A stretch of DNA of 64,000 bases from Seison nebaliae (lineage: Eukaryota > Rotifera > Pararotatoria > Seisonacea > Seisonidae). This document shows, piece by piece, positions 1-11,891 of the stretch (positions within the stretch are counted from its first letter, which is position 1; every line of letters begins with the position of its first letter). Where the stretch lies: assembly GCA_023231475.1 (NCBI GenBank), contig JALJEE010001600.1, positions 1 to 64,000 on the forward strand. Reading direction: 5' to 3'. The notes beneath the pieces are model-generated. The model searched no databases and had not been told where the DNA came from. It worked only from the letters and a program-made list of their open reading frames with translations. A program made the position numbers and the translations under genes.

Positions 1-84
1 TTTTTGGGAAAAGAGGGTTAACATCTTTCTTCTTTGGGAAAAGAGGGTTAACATCTTTCTTTTTGGCAAGGTTAACATCTTTCT
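1..84. repeat. 30-bp tandem repeat, about 2.8 copies
   Basis: Positions 1-30 and 31-60 are near-identical 30-bp units (core GGGAAAAGAGGGTTAACATC); a third, shortened unit follows at 61-84. The GGTTAAC core recurs loosely to about 130. The array starts at the window edge, so its true length is unknown. Confidence 0.85.
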
Positions 85-1397
85 TTTTCGATGAGTATGG
101 GTTAACTACTCCTTAAAGGTTAACTCCTTTCACCAATTCATTGGCTCTTCCTTTTGTCGTACGTATTTTTCGTTCCTTAATCGAGTCAAGTTCTTTTCTC
201 TTTGAACAAAAATCTCTTTATTTACTATGCTAATCCAACCACTATTCGGACTCGATTCTCTCTCGAACTCTTTGTTAGCGATTGACAGATGTTTTTATAG
301 GGCCGTTCGTTGTCTCGTCGGTTGCGTTCGTCGCTGTAATAGAGCGTTCTTCTTTTCTCTTACGGATCTGGTTACTTTTCCGATGATATTTGCAAAGAGT
401 GCCTTAGGAAATTTGAATGGAGTTTCAGCTTATCCCTCGTTCCAAGGAACTGATTTGTTAATCGTGGAAACGCTTGAATCTGACAGATCGATTCTGGGCC
501 ATGTTCGAGATTATTATGATATACAGTAGTCGTCAAGTTCTCGTGAATTTAAGAACCTTACTTATAATTTCGCACCAATCAACCTTCTCCCATTAATAAA
601 CCTCTTTTTTCATCTTTCTAATGCTCGAAATATGCTGGATCAAAATAGATTCAGTGAGTTATCGGAGTTTCTGAACGAGAACACCTTGTATGATTATTAG
701 AGTACTCTAACATTTGGTCATGGGTGTTCGTGAGATAGTTTTTCCTTTCTCTCTTTTTCTTTTTTTTTAATTTTATTTTTTCTAATTTTGTTCTGTCGTT
801 TAACTTATTTCATATTTTATCCCTCATGAGAATTTTCCCTCACTATTTGTGAGTAATAAATAATAATAATTTTGCAAATTCACAACCAATATTGTTTCCT
901 GTAGTTTATAGTGTAAAATATACAGGTCTTCATCTTATCATACAGAAATTATGCTAAATGTATAAGAAAAAACTAATTACAATAAAATTAACATTTGATA
1001 TAATTTGACGATTCTTATTCTTGAACATTAATAAATGAATATTAGAAGAAAAATATGAAAGTTATAGTACAATTACAAATGTCCACCATTACGGAAAGCT
1101 TATGACAAATGAAACATTTCCTTCTTTTGAAAATAATAATTGATGATTTACTTACGACCGAACTTCTCATGAGAGAAATTAAGGACAAATCTTCTTTATT
1201 TCAACATTATTGAGTTAACATATGAACATTCATTAGAAGTAATTTAAGACTTAATGGGAAGATTAAAATAAGATGACTCGAAAATGTTCCCAACTGTTTT
1301 TAATTAGTAAAATGTTGAAAAGAAATCGAGTTTTAAATGTTCAATGCAAATTTCAGAATTGTTTTTGATAGAAAAATTTTCTAAGAAATCTAGAAAG
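85..1397. other. AT-rich intergenic DNA
   Basis: No gene is supported here. An open frame of 100 codons at 227-529 (+) shows no recognisable domain or signal peptide and no neighbouring exon. From about 730 on the DNA is extremely AT-rich, with T-runs and short AATAAT repeats. Confidence 0.5.
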
Positions 1398-2021
1398 ATG
1401 ATTCATTTATTAATTATTGCAATTTTAAATTCATCAGTAATTCTTGCATCTAATAAACAATCGGAGAAACCTTTATTGACATTGATCAAACGAGAATACC
1501 AAATCCCATATGGACAAACTGTTAAAGTAGAAGTTGAATTAACCCGTGGCACTGAACCCATCGATTACAAATGGGAGTTCGATAGTGGAGACTTACCTTC
1601 GGGAATGAAAAGTGACGGATTAATTCTTTTCACTGACAATTTCAAAGAAAGTATGAAAGGAATTTACAGTTTGAGAGCTCAAAATAAATATGGTTGGTAC
1701 AAACTTTATCTTAAATTTCAACCGAAAACGAGTAGAAACATCAAAAAAGGTGACAAACCGGTTTTATACCTTCAAAAGAGAATTTATGTGATATCTATAG
1801 GGAAACGGTTTGAATTAGAAGTAAAGAAAATTGGAGGGACTGAACCATTACTGTACAAATGGTCATTTGACGATAAAGATATTCCCAAAGGGATTGATGC
1901 AAAAGATCTCAATTTGAAAATAGATAAATTTGAAGCAGCGTTTGGTGGAATATACACGTTACATGCAACAAACGCTTTTGGATGGTACAAATTATATATT
2001 CGTCTCGATGTACAAAAATAA
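1398..2021 (+). CDS. Secreted protein with two tandem Ig-like repeats lacking cysteines
   Basis: I chose the ATG at 1398 because it is followed directly by a signal peptide (MIHLLIIAILNSSVILAS); an upstream in-frame ATG at 1344 would bury it. The mature protein is two homologous units of about 85 residues, each starting KP-(L/V)-L, with a central W-x-F-D, a GIY-(S/T)-L-x-A-x-N motif and ending FGWYKLYI/YGWYKLYL. The Y-x-L-x-A-x-N-x-x-G pattern resembles the F/G strands of I-set immunoglobulin domains, but the usual disulfide cysteines are absent. No intron is needed. The product is probably extracellular; its function is unknown. The Ig assignment is an inference from the motif only. Confidence 0.65.
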   Translation: MIHLLIIAILNSSVILASNKQSEKPLLTLIKREYQIPYGQTVKVEVELTRGTEPIDYKWEFDSGDLPSGMKSDGLILFTDNFKESMKGIYSLRAQNKYGWYKLYLKFQPKTSRNIKKGDKPVLYLQKRIYVISIGKRFELEVKKIGGTEPLLYKWSFDDKDIPKGIDAKDLNLKIDKFEAAFGGIYTLHATNAFGWYKLYIRLDVQK

Positions 2022-2331
2022 CTATAAATATAACGTCATATAATGAACATACTTCAATTTTTATTTTTTTCATTCATTAACAGAATAAAAATTGTACAAT
2101 TCTTTGAAAGCTTTTACTGGAACTGAAATGATTTATTATTTGGTAAACATTCCTTGTAGCATGGTTTTCGGGTGCGATTTTCTTGGCCTTCCACCATTAA
2201 ATTAATATTATGTATTAAATGCAAGTATTTCTGTGGGCATGCTACTACAGATACCGTTTTTCTACACCTTTCTTCGTTAATTTCGTAGCAGTGTTTCTTG
2301 TCGACATCATAAACAACTCGCTGTTACCACG
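2022..2331. other. Intergenic, AT-rich; right end is internal LTR-element sequence
   Basis: Nothing coding is recognised. The last bases (CTGTTACCACG) match those next to the second LTR copy at 28841-28850, so they are probably the start of the element's internal region on the minus strand, including a TGGTA primer-site-like sequence. Confidence 0.4.
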
Positions 2332-2543
2332 TGAAGCGTTTTGATAAATAGTCTTTATTTAGATACAAATAGGAAGATAGGAAATAGGTACGAGAGAGAA
2401 CGAGAGATAATTCTTAGGAAATAGGTAAAAAGATCAAGAATGTCATTATATCTTCCGTATCAAACGAGTGAGGATCTATGGTCTGGTGACTGCTTTTATA
2501 GTCGCTCCCCGAATACTTCGACCTCCAAATTTGCTTAACTTCA
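2332..2543 (-). mobile_element. LTR of a retrotransposon, copy 1
   Basis: This 212-bp block aligns along its length with 28851-29070. Read on the minus strand it begins TGAAG and ends CTTCA, the TG...CA inverted ends typical of LTRs. It carries a TATA box (CTATAAAA, about 2494-2501) and downstream an AATAAA polyadenylation signal (2354-2359), in the U3-R-U5 order. Two bases past its end lies TGGTA, which could start a primer-binding site. No coding relic is recognisable next to this copy. No target-site duplication is visible. Confidence 0.8.
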
Positions 2544-2762
2544 CTTAAATAAGTAATTACCCGATTGACATCTGAGCGATGCTTAATCGGCAAATTTTAA
2601 TCGTTTGAGTTATTAAGAGCAAATAAGAACATTATTTTATTATCGTAAAATTTAATGTATAATTAATGAAATTCAAAATTTGAAATTATTCTGTGAAATT
2701 AAAATCCGTGGAAGATATAAATTGGAAGATATAATTGGAAGATATAAATCTCGTTTTTAACA

Positions 2763-3980
2763 TTGTCTATGGATATTAATAAATTGTTTAATAATTCTGA
2801 TGATGGGGACTACGAAGAGTTGTCCGAAATTGACAATAATGTTGATTGTGTTATGAATAATAATTCCGGAGCGGCGGAAAAGCCAATTGATGAAGGCAAG
2901 AGAGGAAGGGGAAGGCCGAAAGGTTCTAAAAATACCTGTACACCTTCCACGAATAAAAGAACCTTTTTGGGTACAGGTGTCGATGGTAATTGTTCTATTA
3001 AAAAAACGGAATTGGTGTCAATTGAATTAAAATTGAATCTGATTCTGTCTGAAAATGAAATATTGAAAAAATAATTAACAACTCTCTCGACGAAAATAGT
3101 GGAGCTATCCAATGACGACAAAATTGTGGATAATATATCGGAACAGAATCAGTTGATCTCGATTGTCAAACCGATTACCGGAAATAAGATTTACGTTGCT
3201 AACAACAACATTGATCAAAAGGACACGTCGATGTTATGATATCCAAGTTGTTTAACACGAAGTATAATTGACGTCGATATTCATCAGGAAATGATGTCAG
3301 TCGATTCTTTCACTTCTATATATGATTCTAATTGATCTTATTCTATATCAATTTTTTCTTATATCAAGCTATCAAAGTTTGATTTCGTCAATTGATTCGT
3401 CAAGTTTTCGTCGATTCCATATAACTTTGCTCCAAGAAACTTGGTTAAATTTTCTACCGGTAGGCTTCAGCGAGTCGATTCCGTCATCTTATATTTTATT
3501 TTCCCATCCAACCATTCCTCCAAGAGGAACATCCGGAAGGGACGGTGCTCAGGAGATTTGATGTTTTTGATTAGGAAATGCTTATTTCCTAAAAATTTTC
3601 GTATCATTTCAGATTACATATGTTCGATACAAATTGGAGACGTTCACATTGTTAATCTTTATGGTTGCACGATAGAGCGACTAAGAGTATTTGAAGAAAT
3701 CAAAGAGACTCTTGAAAATGTCGATACCTATAACTCATACCTATGCCGTGACGTAAATACGTATCGTCCAATATCTATTTCCAGTGGAATGATTAAACTG
3801 ATCGAAGTCATCATTAAGCAACGATTAGAAAACATCTTATTTTCAGCCAAATGTCAATTTGCATATCGATCAACCGGAAAAGGTACTCTTCCGCTTATTC
3901 TTCTTTTACGTTATTTCATCTCGAATTGTAAAAATGCGAAATCGAAATTTATAATCTGGACGCATCATGGAAGATAGATA
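2763..3980 (+). mobile_element. Decayed non-LTR retrotransposon (ORF1-like, endonuclease, RT fragment)
   Basis: A first frame (2763-3236, broken by one in-frame stop at 3072) encodes an acidic N-terminus, an AT-hook (GKRGRGRPKGSKN) and a coiled-coil-like stretch, as in ORF1-type proteins. Then, in shifted frames, come pieces of an exonuclease-endonuclease-phosphatase domain (LLQETW near 3430; a GxSGGLM-like region near 3540; DVHIVNLYG near 3640) and the start of a reverse transcriptase (YRPISISSGMIKLIEVIIKQRLE, split here as YRPISISSGM then IKLIEVI, then QFAYRSTGKGT, 3760-3890). Frameshifts, the stop and loss of the RT core make it inactive. The order EN then RT is that of LINE-type elements. 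Confidence 0.8.
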
Positions 3981-4499
3981 TTAATTGTGGTATTGTGTTA
4001 CTTATCTGTTAGATAGGGTGGTGTTCATGAGAATTATATTCTTTTAATTGAACTGAACGTCTCTCTAAGGTGTCATATGGACAAGTGAAAGTAAACCAGG
4101 AGGTCGGAAGTGAGCTCTGTATTAACAAGGGAAGGGAATGGAGGACTCATTGGAAATGATCGAGCGAATGGAGAATGTGTATGTTCGGTTGCATTCTTTG
4201 TAATCATTAAACATTAACATAAGATTATGATGTTTATACAACGATAGTTATATTATCATTATATAATATATGATATTTTTTAAGTTAAGGAGAATGTATG
4301 CTTTTGGAATTCCAATTTCCAATTGTTAATTTCATCAACTTTTTTAGGTGAAATAAAATAAATAAATTCATTTTATAAACCCATAAAATTAAATAAAAAA
4401 AATTTAAACTTAATAACCCAAATGAAAAAAATTGTTGCGAATTAATTTCAAATTCAAAATTCCATTTCATCATCTGGTTCTTATTTCAACAACGAAACA
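3981..4499. other. Intergenic DNA between the retroelement relic and IMMP2L
   Basis: No coding potential recognised. The DNA becomes very AT-rich toward 4500 and probably includes the 5' region of the next gene. Confidence 0.4.
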
Positions 4500-4943
4500 A
4501 TGGGAATTTTCCGCCAATTAATCTTACCAATAACGGGAGCATGTTCTCTCATGATATTCGCGACGGATCAAATTGGGTCGATTGCTCGTGTTGAAGGTTT
4601 ATCGATGCAACCCACGTTGAATCCAACGAGAACGTCGAACGATATTGTTGCATTAAGTCGACTGGATAATCTCATGACTCCGGAACGTGGTGAAATTATC
4701 TCAATCAATTGTCCGACAAATAAGAAATTCAAATTAATCAAAAGAGTTAAAGCGATTTCTGGTGATCATTTAAAGTTACCTGAAGGGAAGAGTATTGTGG
4801 TACCAGAGGGGCATTGTTGGATTCTGGGAGATAATGAGTTACATAGTTATGACAGTCGTGAATTTGGACCGATTTCAGTTGGATTAATTAATGCGAAAGC
4901 AAAATATATAATATGGCCACCAAACCGTTGGGGCAGATTGTAG
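4500..4943 (+). CDS. IMMP2L: Mitochondrial inner membrane protease subunit 2
   Basis: This 147-residue, intronless protein belongs to the S26 signal-peptidase family. It would sit in the mitochondrial inner membrane and cleave sorting peptides on the intermembrane-space side. The N-terminus (residues 7-22) is a hydrophobic anchor. The catalytic serine is Ser35 in VEGLSMQPTLNP and the general base is Lys81 in KLIKRV; the later motifs GHCWILGDN, SYDSREFGPISVGLI and a C-terminal IIWPPNRWGRL match IMMP2L and not IMMP1L. Length is close to the mammalian protein. The catalytic dyad is intact, so it should be active. It is convergent with the galactosyltransferase on the other strand, with stop codons less than 20 bases apart. 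Confidence 0.93.
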   Translation: MGIFRQLILPITGACSLMIFATDQIGSIARVEGLSMQPTLNPTRTSNDIVALSRLDNLMTPERGEIISINCPTNKKFKLIKRVKAISGDHLKLPEGKSIVVPEGHCWILGDNELHSYDSREFGPISVGLINAKAKYIIWPPNRWGRL

Positions 4944-4961
4944 AAGATAATTTTTATTTAA

Positions 4962-6512
4962 TTAGAACGAAATTAGATAATGAACATAATTATCTTGACG
5001 TGATTGAGAAATGAAATCGAATCTAGTTCGACTTAACCGATTACGAGTTCGTTGTGGATTTCTTAGAAGTTTCCATCGTCCCAAATTCCTCGGTGATTGA
5101 GAATGAGGAAGACGCTGATATTTTATTTGTTTGTCAATAGACGGACGATAAATACAAATATTGAATTGTTGAATTGTCATTGACATTTCATCATCTTCAC
5201 CTCCCCATCCATTAAATTCATTAGAATAACCGTCGATCTGTTCGAACACTTTCCTCCAAATACAGAGCACTCCTCCTATTTATGGAATGACGTTATGTAT
5301 GAATAAAGAAAAAATGAAATGGAAAAGAAGAAAATACCAACCAAGTAACATTTGATAAGAATTATAATTCTGGACGGAAAATGACAAATGTTTTACCGAT
5401 GCAAATTTCGTTTTTTCACATTTATATTGCATCGAATTCAAGTCATTCGGAATCAGATCTACATCATGTACAACGAGACAGTCAATATTGTCAAAATGAT
5501 TCTCTATTAATCTCACTCCCGAATTGATGACACTTCCTTTATTGAACTTTTCAATATCTTCCACTAATTCAATTTGAATATCTTTCCCCAAATTATTAAG
5601 TGAATCAAAAAATTCATATTTTAAATTATCGTCGTTATTCAGTCGATATTTCTGTAAATATTTCATATAATTGAAATGTATATCAGAAAATTTCAAATTG
5701 AAATTTTTACTCGAAATTCGGAAATTATGTTTGGGTTGATGTTCAATGACGAAGATGTAATAATTATATTTTTCTTTTTGTAAATATAAATAAATTTTCA
5801 TTAAATTTAACCAAATCTTCAAATTTCTTCGCCGATTCCGATATGGAACAATTATTCCAATATTTTGTTGTTCTCCATCTTCCATACGTCTTATTGGAGA
5901 AACTGGTTCGATCAATACAGAAGAAGATAAATTGTAGTGCAATTGAATTTGAGATAATAATCGTTGACTTTCCTCATAAATATCACGTTCATCATTTATC
6001 GATATTGTCGGTGAAATTTCTCGTACTATTCGTTCATAACTTTTCCGAAACTCTATACAAATATCATTTATTACGCTTTTTTCCAATTGCTCTTTTTTCA
6101 CTCGAATTGGGAAAGACGTAATGTCTTTATTTGTTATTTGTTTAATTTTCGGTTGTTTGTCATTATTGGGTAATTTTTCTGGTGGAAGTGATGGTTTGAT
6201 TTCAGTCGAATTACAATTATTCTTCATCGATTTCAATTGACTCCATGAGAGAAGTCGTGTATAATTTCTTTGTGTTAAATTCCAGAATGGAAAGGATGAA
6301 TGAATTCGAAAATTTTTCGTAAAAAAATTAATTTCATTTGAGAAATAAGGAAGTAGATAAACTGATTGATTTGGTGAATTGTTTAATCGAAGTGAGGAAA
6401 ATGTAGAAGTTGGGAATGTTTCTATTCGTCTCGTGATATGACAAGAGAGAATGAAGATGATAAATAAGAAGAGTAGAATGAAATATGAACGTAGTGGACG
6501 GTCAGATTTCAT
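4962..6512 (-). CDS. Beta-1,4-galactosyltransferase (GT7 family), two exons
   Basis: A type II Golgi enzyme that would transfer galactose to a terminal sugar of glycans. Exon 1 (6512-5342) has a short cytosolic tail, a signal anchor (YFILLFLFIIFILSCHI, residues about 10-26), a long divergent stem, then the GT7 core: IGIIVPYRNRRRNLKIWL, YIFVIEH and the metal-binding LVVHDVDLIP. Exon 2 (5275-4962) supplies GGVLCIWRKVFEQIDGYSN and the acceptor motif WGGEDDEM, then a NLGRWKLLRN segment as in the C-terminal GT7 domain. The 66-nt intron starts GTTGGT; it is fixed by restoring the conserved LLGGV. The catalytic motifs are complete. Which subfamily it belongs to is unclear: the stem is unusually long and lysine/asparagine-rich. 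Confidence 0.88.
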
Positions 6513-6830
6513 TAGGGATTTCCATAAGAATATTTTATTTCATTTTCCTTAAATTTCTTCCAAATGTATTCTCGATTCACTACATTTATTAAAAGATCAA
6601 TAATATGAATTTAATGATTATGATTTCACTTTTCTATTAAAACAACAGAATTATCAGAAATAAATCATTTCCTCTATATCCATTATGAAGTTTTTATTCC
6701 AAACGAAGTAAAGAGAACAATATCATTTAGCAGATGAATAATACATTGTGGAGATGATTACATAAGCCGTAAAAAATAAGAATTGATTGTTTCTATAGAT
6801 AAGGAGAAGAACGATGGAACATCAATCTCG
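6513..6830. other. Intergenic DNA
   Basis: No gene seen. It should contain the 5' region of the galactosyltransferase and the 3' end of the neprilysin-like gene (both minus strand). Confidence 0.4.
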
Positions 6831-9800
6831 TTAATAAATATTGCATTTCCTCTTTGCATTCATTTTTGCACTAGCCGAACATTGGAACGCCTGTTGAAAT
6901 TCGTTGGAGAAGCTGACTGCCGCATTTAACCTGAAAATGGAGAAATGAAATAATTATAAATGTCGAATTGTTTGACATTAAGGAAGTCATTAATTCTCAG
7001 AGATAAAAGGTTGTTCTCAAACAAATCGAAATGATTATACTAACGCCAAATCTTCTTCATATTGTCCGCGCAACGTTTGATAATAAGAGTAGAAATCGAG
7101 TCGATTAGCACAGAATTTCTATGATAAATAATCAGAAATATTTACATGAAATATGAATAAATAATATAAAATTCAAGAATTTTAAAATAATGTTATGGAA
7201 CCTGAGCATATGTTATGAAGAAGGCTTGTTTTGGTGAAGGAGCACCGAAAATTGCAGTGTCAACATTTTTTAACCGATTATTTGCCACCCAATTATTATA
7301 CGCCTATTTTCAACAAATAATTTATATAAAAATTGATAGATTAAGGAAACTTCATATGCAATTTTTAATGCTCCAACATGGTTGATTGTTTGATAGGAAT
7401 AAGTAGCACCATGAAGAATAATTTTTTTCAATTGATTATTCACCAGATATGGTCCAACAGTACGATTTTTGTAGTAGTCGGTGAAGCATTGTCGTAATGG
7501 CACATATTTGTTTATCGTATCTTTTGTCCACCAAGAATATGATAAGTAATGACCAGTACGATCATATCGTCGACCTCCTTCATCAACACTTTTTAACAAC
7601 TGTTCGGCTAACTGAGTTCCAGCTGTGGCGAAGTTAGCTACTGCCGGCCATGATGATTTGAAGAAATTGGGTTGCATAAATGCGGCAGTAACAAAAATCT
7701 TCTGTAAAGATCGACTAAAAACAGTTCCTACTTCAAACGGCTTTACGTTTTCCCAAAATTCTTCAATTCCCACACTATTCCGCAGTTCATCAATTTTCCT
7801 TAATCGTCTCCAGGTGGCATGATTGACTAGAGTGTTAAAGATGGATTTCGTGTCCACTGTAAACTAAAGGAGATTAGATAAAAATGAATAAGAAAAGAAT
7901 TTTCAAACATTTAAGAAATGGTAGTCAAGAGCCACGTCACTTCCCACAAAATTTGGATAGCCCATTTTGAAATCTATTTTATGAATTTTAGATATGGCAT
8001 ATCTCAAAGTCTTCTTGTCCATCCACGTTTTAGCATCTTGTGTCAATCGTTTAACCATCGAATCTTTTATCATATCAGAAATGTCATGTAGAACTGATTT
8101 GGACATACCGGCGAATTTTTTATCGATAAAAATTTTTGATAAAGCTTCCGGCATATTATTCTTCATTACCGAAAAACAATAATATTCATTTCCTAAGAAA
8201 TCTTGCGTATTGTAGATTTTGTCTACCACTTCTCTTTGTGCCGCAACATAATCCGGTCCCAAATCTGATATATAAGTTGCAACCGTTTTCCACATAATGT
8301 AATTGAATAATTTCCTGAAAGAATAGAAATTAGAATAAGATTCGAATTTTGACATTGAAGGTCAAGAACGTCAATAATTAATAATATATTTTAGAGAATT
8401 ATCATTCACAGGAGTTTTAAGACAAAACCTGGGTTCGGCCGTTTTAAAATATTTCAATAATTCTTGGAAGTAAGCGATAGAATGAAAAGCGATTTGTGTT
8501 CTACTCGTAATAAGTTTGCTGTTGAAATAATTTTGTAACATTGTCCTTAATTCCTAAGATTTTGAAAAAAAGTTCAGATAATGTTTATGAAGATTTCAAT
8601 TAACTTGCGAGTTATTTAAATATTTCTTCTCCAATGATGAAAGATTGACAATATACGCTCGAATGGTATTATTAGACGTTTTGTCGACAATCTAATAGAA
8701 AAAAATAATAATTTAATAAAAATAAAATAAAAAATTAAGAGAACTTGTGCTAAATTTCTTTCGACATCTAAAATATCTGATTGTACTTCATTCAAATTAG
8801 CATCGAAAGTAGTTGGATTTAAATTATTATCTGTTTTGAGAATCGTCAAAATTTTTTTAATAAAATTTTTGTACAACGTAATTTCCTATATTAGCGAAAT
8901 ATTTAAGCGAATTATGAAAAACAAATAGATAACCGGTGAATCAAATGGTAACAAGAAGAATTTGATAGGAATTCGGAATGTTGGTTTTTCTAACTAAAAA
9001 ATTTTCATTGACATCTTAATGAAAATGGGAAGGTGTTTGAACAAACCCACAACATATTTTTTGTGTCACTTAAGGGACTTCGTTCGACGTTCATTCGAAA
9101 GAATCCTTCAACGTCCAGATACATTCTTAGATGCATCAAGTCATCTAAGACGGCTTTGAGGGACCATCCGATAGCGGTCGAGGATCCTTCGTTAAACAAA
9201 TACCAGCCTTGTTGAACGCCTCCAGCTGTTACATCTTTCTTTATTAAGTCCATTAAATGTTTTGGAGCAGTTGTCTTTGCTTTATAGTCATCTAGACATA
9301 GATTATAGAATTGCTGTAGTAAGTTCATAGTGAGAAAATCGGATAAATTGTGAAAATATTTCAAAACTTTTACTTTCTTCTCCCAAGAAGTATCTGTATT
9401 ACGAATAATGGTTGACTCCAACTCATTTTTCAATGTTTCATATGCTTGTTCAGCTACGAGAACCTTTTGTGTTACTTCGGTCTCTAAAGGAAGTAAATCA
9501 TATTTATTGTTCCACTTTCCACAAGCATATCTAATTTCATATAGTTTGAAAGTTATGAAAAATAAATTTTGGTGAACTTGTAAAAATCAGTACATGGATC
9601 TACTTTCGTGTTTATCAAATCAGCCATATTCGCACCGACCTCTAAACATCCGATTGTCTGACATGTTTTTTTTGGATCATCTGGATTTGGAGGTTGATAG
9701 AACCATTCGCCAATTCCACCAGGAGGTAGTAATAATGCTTCTCGTTTCACATTAACCAATAAATAATCACTTACAGTTTTATGAGCTGAAAAATTTATAT

Positions 9801-10115
9801 TAAAAAAATATATTAAAATTCGTTTCTCTAAAATTTTAATTTATTCTAACTGATCACAACTAAAAGAACGACGACTAAGATTGACAAGATGGCACCCAAC
9901 CACATGATGACTTTATAACACATAGATGAATTGCGATAAAAAGAGAAATTAATTTCCTTCTTATCATCCTCATCATGCAATGCAGTTATCGCTTTTTGCA
10001 TACGTTCTTCATCAGGAACTGGTTCTTCACCTGCATGTTCAGTAGTTTCGATCGGTTCTGTTTCAGTATCATTCTTTGGTGTTTGGATATCTCCAGTCAC
10101 ATCACTTAAGCTCAT
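6831..10115 (-). CDS. Neprilysin-like M13 protein lacking the zinc site (pseudo-peptidase), 12 exons
   Basis: Exons: 10115-9851, 9785-9578, 9530-9047, 8993-8934, 8885-8745, 8691-8605, 8553-8429, 8314-7909, 7863-7351, 7303-7202, 7118-7045, 6930-6831. Together they give about 750 residues, the usual M13 length: an acidic cytosolic tail, one membrane anchor (about residues 67-88), then a single extracellular M13 domain. Family landmarks are DPCTDFYKYACGKW, WKTVATYIS, WMDKKTLRYAISK, FMQPNFF, EGGRRYD, GALKIAYEAYNNW, and the C-terminal CSASAKMNAKRKC. However, the HExxH helix reads AEQLL, the ENxAD motif that brings the third zinc ligand reads QTINHVG, and the NA(Y/F) substrate motif is lost. It cannot bind zinc in the normal way, yet the frame is open in every exon, so it is probably a conserved non-catalytic homologue. 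All 11 introns begin GTT. Confidence 0.9.
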
Positions 10116-10375
10116 TTTCGGTTAAGAGATTGAGTAAGTTCTCATCAATTCTTTATAATCAAATAATAAAAATGAATTTAATTTGTGAACGAATATTTCA
10201 ACGACACATTCATCCGCTTATTGTATAAACAAAAGAAGATGTTATCTACATAAAATTTTGATGACTTTGAACTTCACCAACCAAACGTAGCAGGTTTATA
10301 TGGAGATTATTTGAAAATTAAAGTGTAAGAGATTATGGTATTTCAATGAAATTAAGTGGGAGAATTGTAAATTCT

Positions 10376-11891
10376 TTATTTATTTGTTCTACAATGGCAT
10401 TGTACAATTTTTGTATAAAATATTAAATATATAAATGGATCAGCGGCACTATTTAAAGTTGTAAATAAATGCGCATAATTAATCCAAATTGGTGGAACAT
10501 AAAAATTTGGAATAAGATTAAGGAGTTCGATAACGAAAAACGGTAATGTACATAAGATGAAAGCACTCACAATAACGAATGTTAATTGAACTGTTCGAAT
10601 TCTTGCTTTCGATATTCGATTTATTCGAATACTGCCCTTCGCCGACCTTAGACTGTTAGAAAAAATGACAGAATTCTTATAAATTCATAGAAGAAAATTA
10701 TTTTTCATTATATTCAAATTTACTAACCGATAATTCAGAGTCGGGTCTCGATTGGCTCATTTGATCGCTGCCTCGATAATTTTTAATTTTTGATAACGCT
10801 TTCCTCATACCATTCAATTTCTTTGGAATGACCATTTGGTAACTTATCTTCGACATGCGATAACCTTTATCTAAATTTTCAATCAATCAAAAATTAATTT
10901 TACGGAAAAATAGTTCGAAAATAAACTTCCGTTGAATTTAATAGATTTCGTCTCAAATAGAAAAAGATAATTGGAACATATTTAATTAAATTAGACAATT
11001 AATTGGAAACCGTTCGATAATCTGGTGAAGTATTTACATTAAAAGTTGGAGTCAAGAAAAGCTTGTTAGATTTTTTCAAGTTACGATAAATCAACACGTA
11101 TGATAATACGACGATTATTAGTGGAACAATAAAAACTGCTAAAAGTAGGAATGTATACCATATCTGAAAGATTTTGAAATGATTAATGAAAATTTAATTA
11201 TAAAATATTACAGTAACCGAAATGAAGAATTCCGTCGTGAAGATATCACAAACATGATTTTTTATTTGTATAAATGAAAATATCATTGAGGTTGAGCATA
11301 CAGCCAATAACCATGCACCGGTTACGAGACCAAATCGAAATTCTTAAAAATAATGAAAATTTATTAAAAATTTTAAATTCTCAACTTTTATCTGCAGTGT
11401 ACATTGGATGGCAAATAGCAAACACTCGATCAATCGCCACCACCACAACAATAAAAGGTGAAGCAAATAGTGGTAAAACCTGAAAATGGAAAATTGAAAT
11501 GTTTGGGAAATAGTTAAAATTTTGAACTTGAAGTGATCGAACGATGCGGCATGCGATAATTGCAGTCATTTGATGGTTCTGATGTAAATTAACAAATAGA
11601 ATGTTTAATTGATGTACAACAATACTATAGCCGATGGAGAAGAAGCCAACGGAGAGATCTTGAATTAAAACCGCAAAATATTTATAATTTTTCAACATCA
11701 ACAAATATTGTCAAACCTGCTATGGCTAAATGTAATATGAAGAAATGCATTCGAGTTTTCTTCTTTAACTGAATCCGAAAAATTACAATGGTATTCGCAA
11801 TTGTTATTGCTATGAATAATGTGATTTTAATAATATCCTCCAAATGATAATAAATCTCCATAGGTTCTGTTCCATTGACATGTTTGTTCAT
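10376..11891 (-). CDS. Class A peptide GPCR (vasopressin/GnRH-receptor-like), multi-exon
   Basis: Exons placed with confidence: 11891-11717, 11658-11528, 11479-11386, 11342-11218, 11163 to about 11029, and a last exon ending at 10376. They give TM1-2 (FFILHLAIADLSVGFF), the extracellular TM3 cysteine and CRIVRSLQVLPLFASP, a DRVFAICHPM form of the DRY motif, the TM4 tryptophan (TGAWLLAV), TM5 (PLIIVVLSYVLIYRNL), TM6 (TFVIVSAFILCTLPFF) and TM7 (LNSAADPFIYLIF, a D-P-x-x-Y variant of NPxxY). The KARIRTVQLTFVIV start of TM6 and the SLQV...ASP TM3 favour the vasopressin/GnRH/AKH group. Exon edges in the third intracellular loop (about 10700-11030) are uncertain. The ligand is not predictable. N-glycosylation site NGT near the N-terminus. 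Confidence 0.82.

Noticed and set aside
227-529. 100-codon open frame near the left end (+)
   Set aside because: No domain, no signal peptide and no neighbouring exon; one such frame is expected by chance.
4285-4473. 62-codon frame on the minus strand upstream of IMMP2L
   Set aside because: Only low-complexity F/L/N/S sequence in AT-rich DNA.
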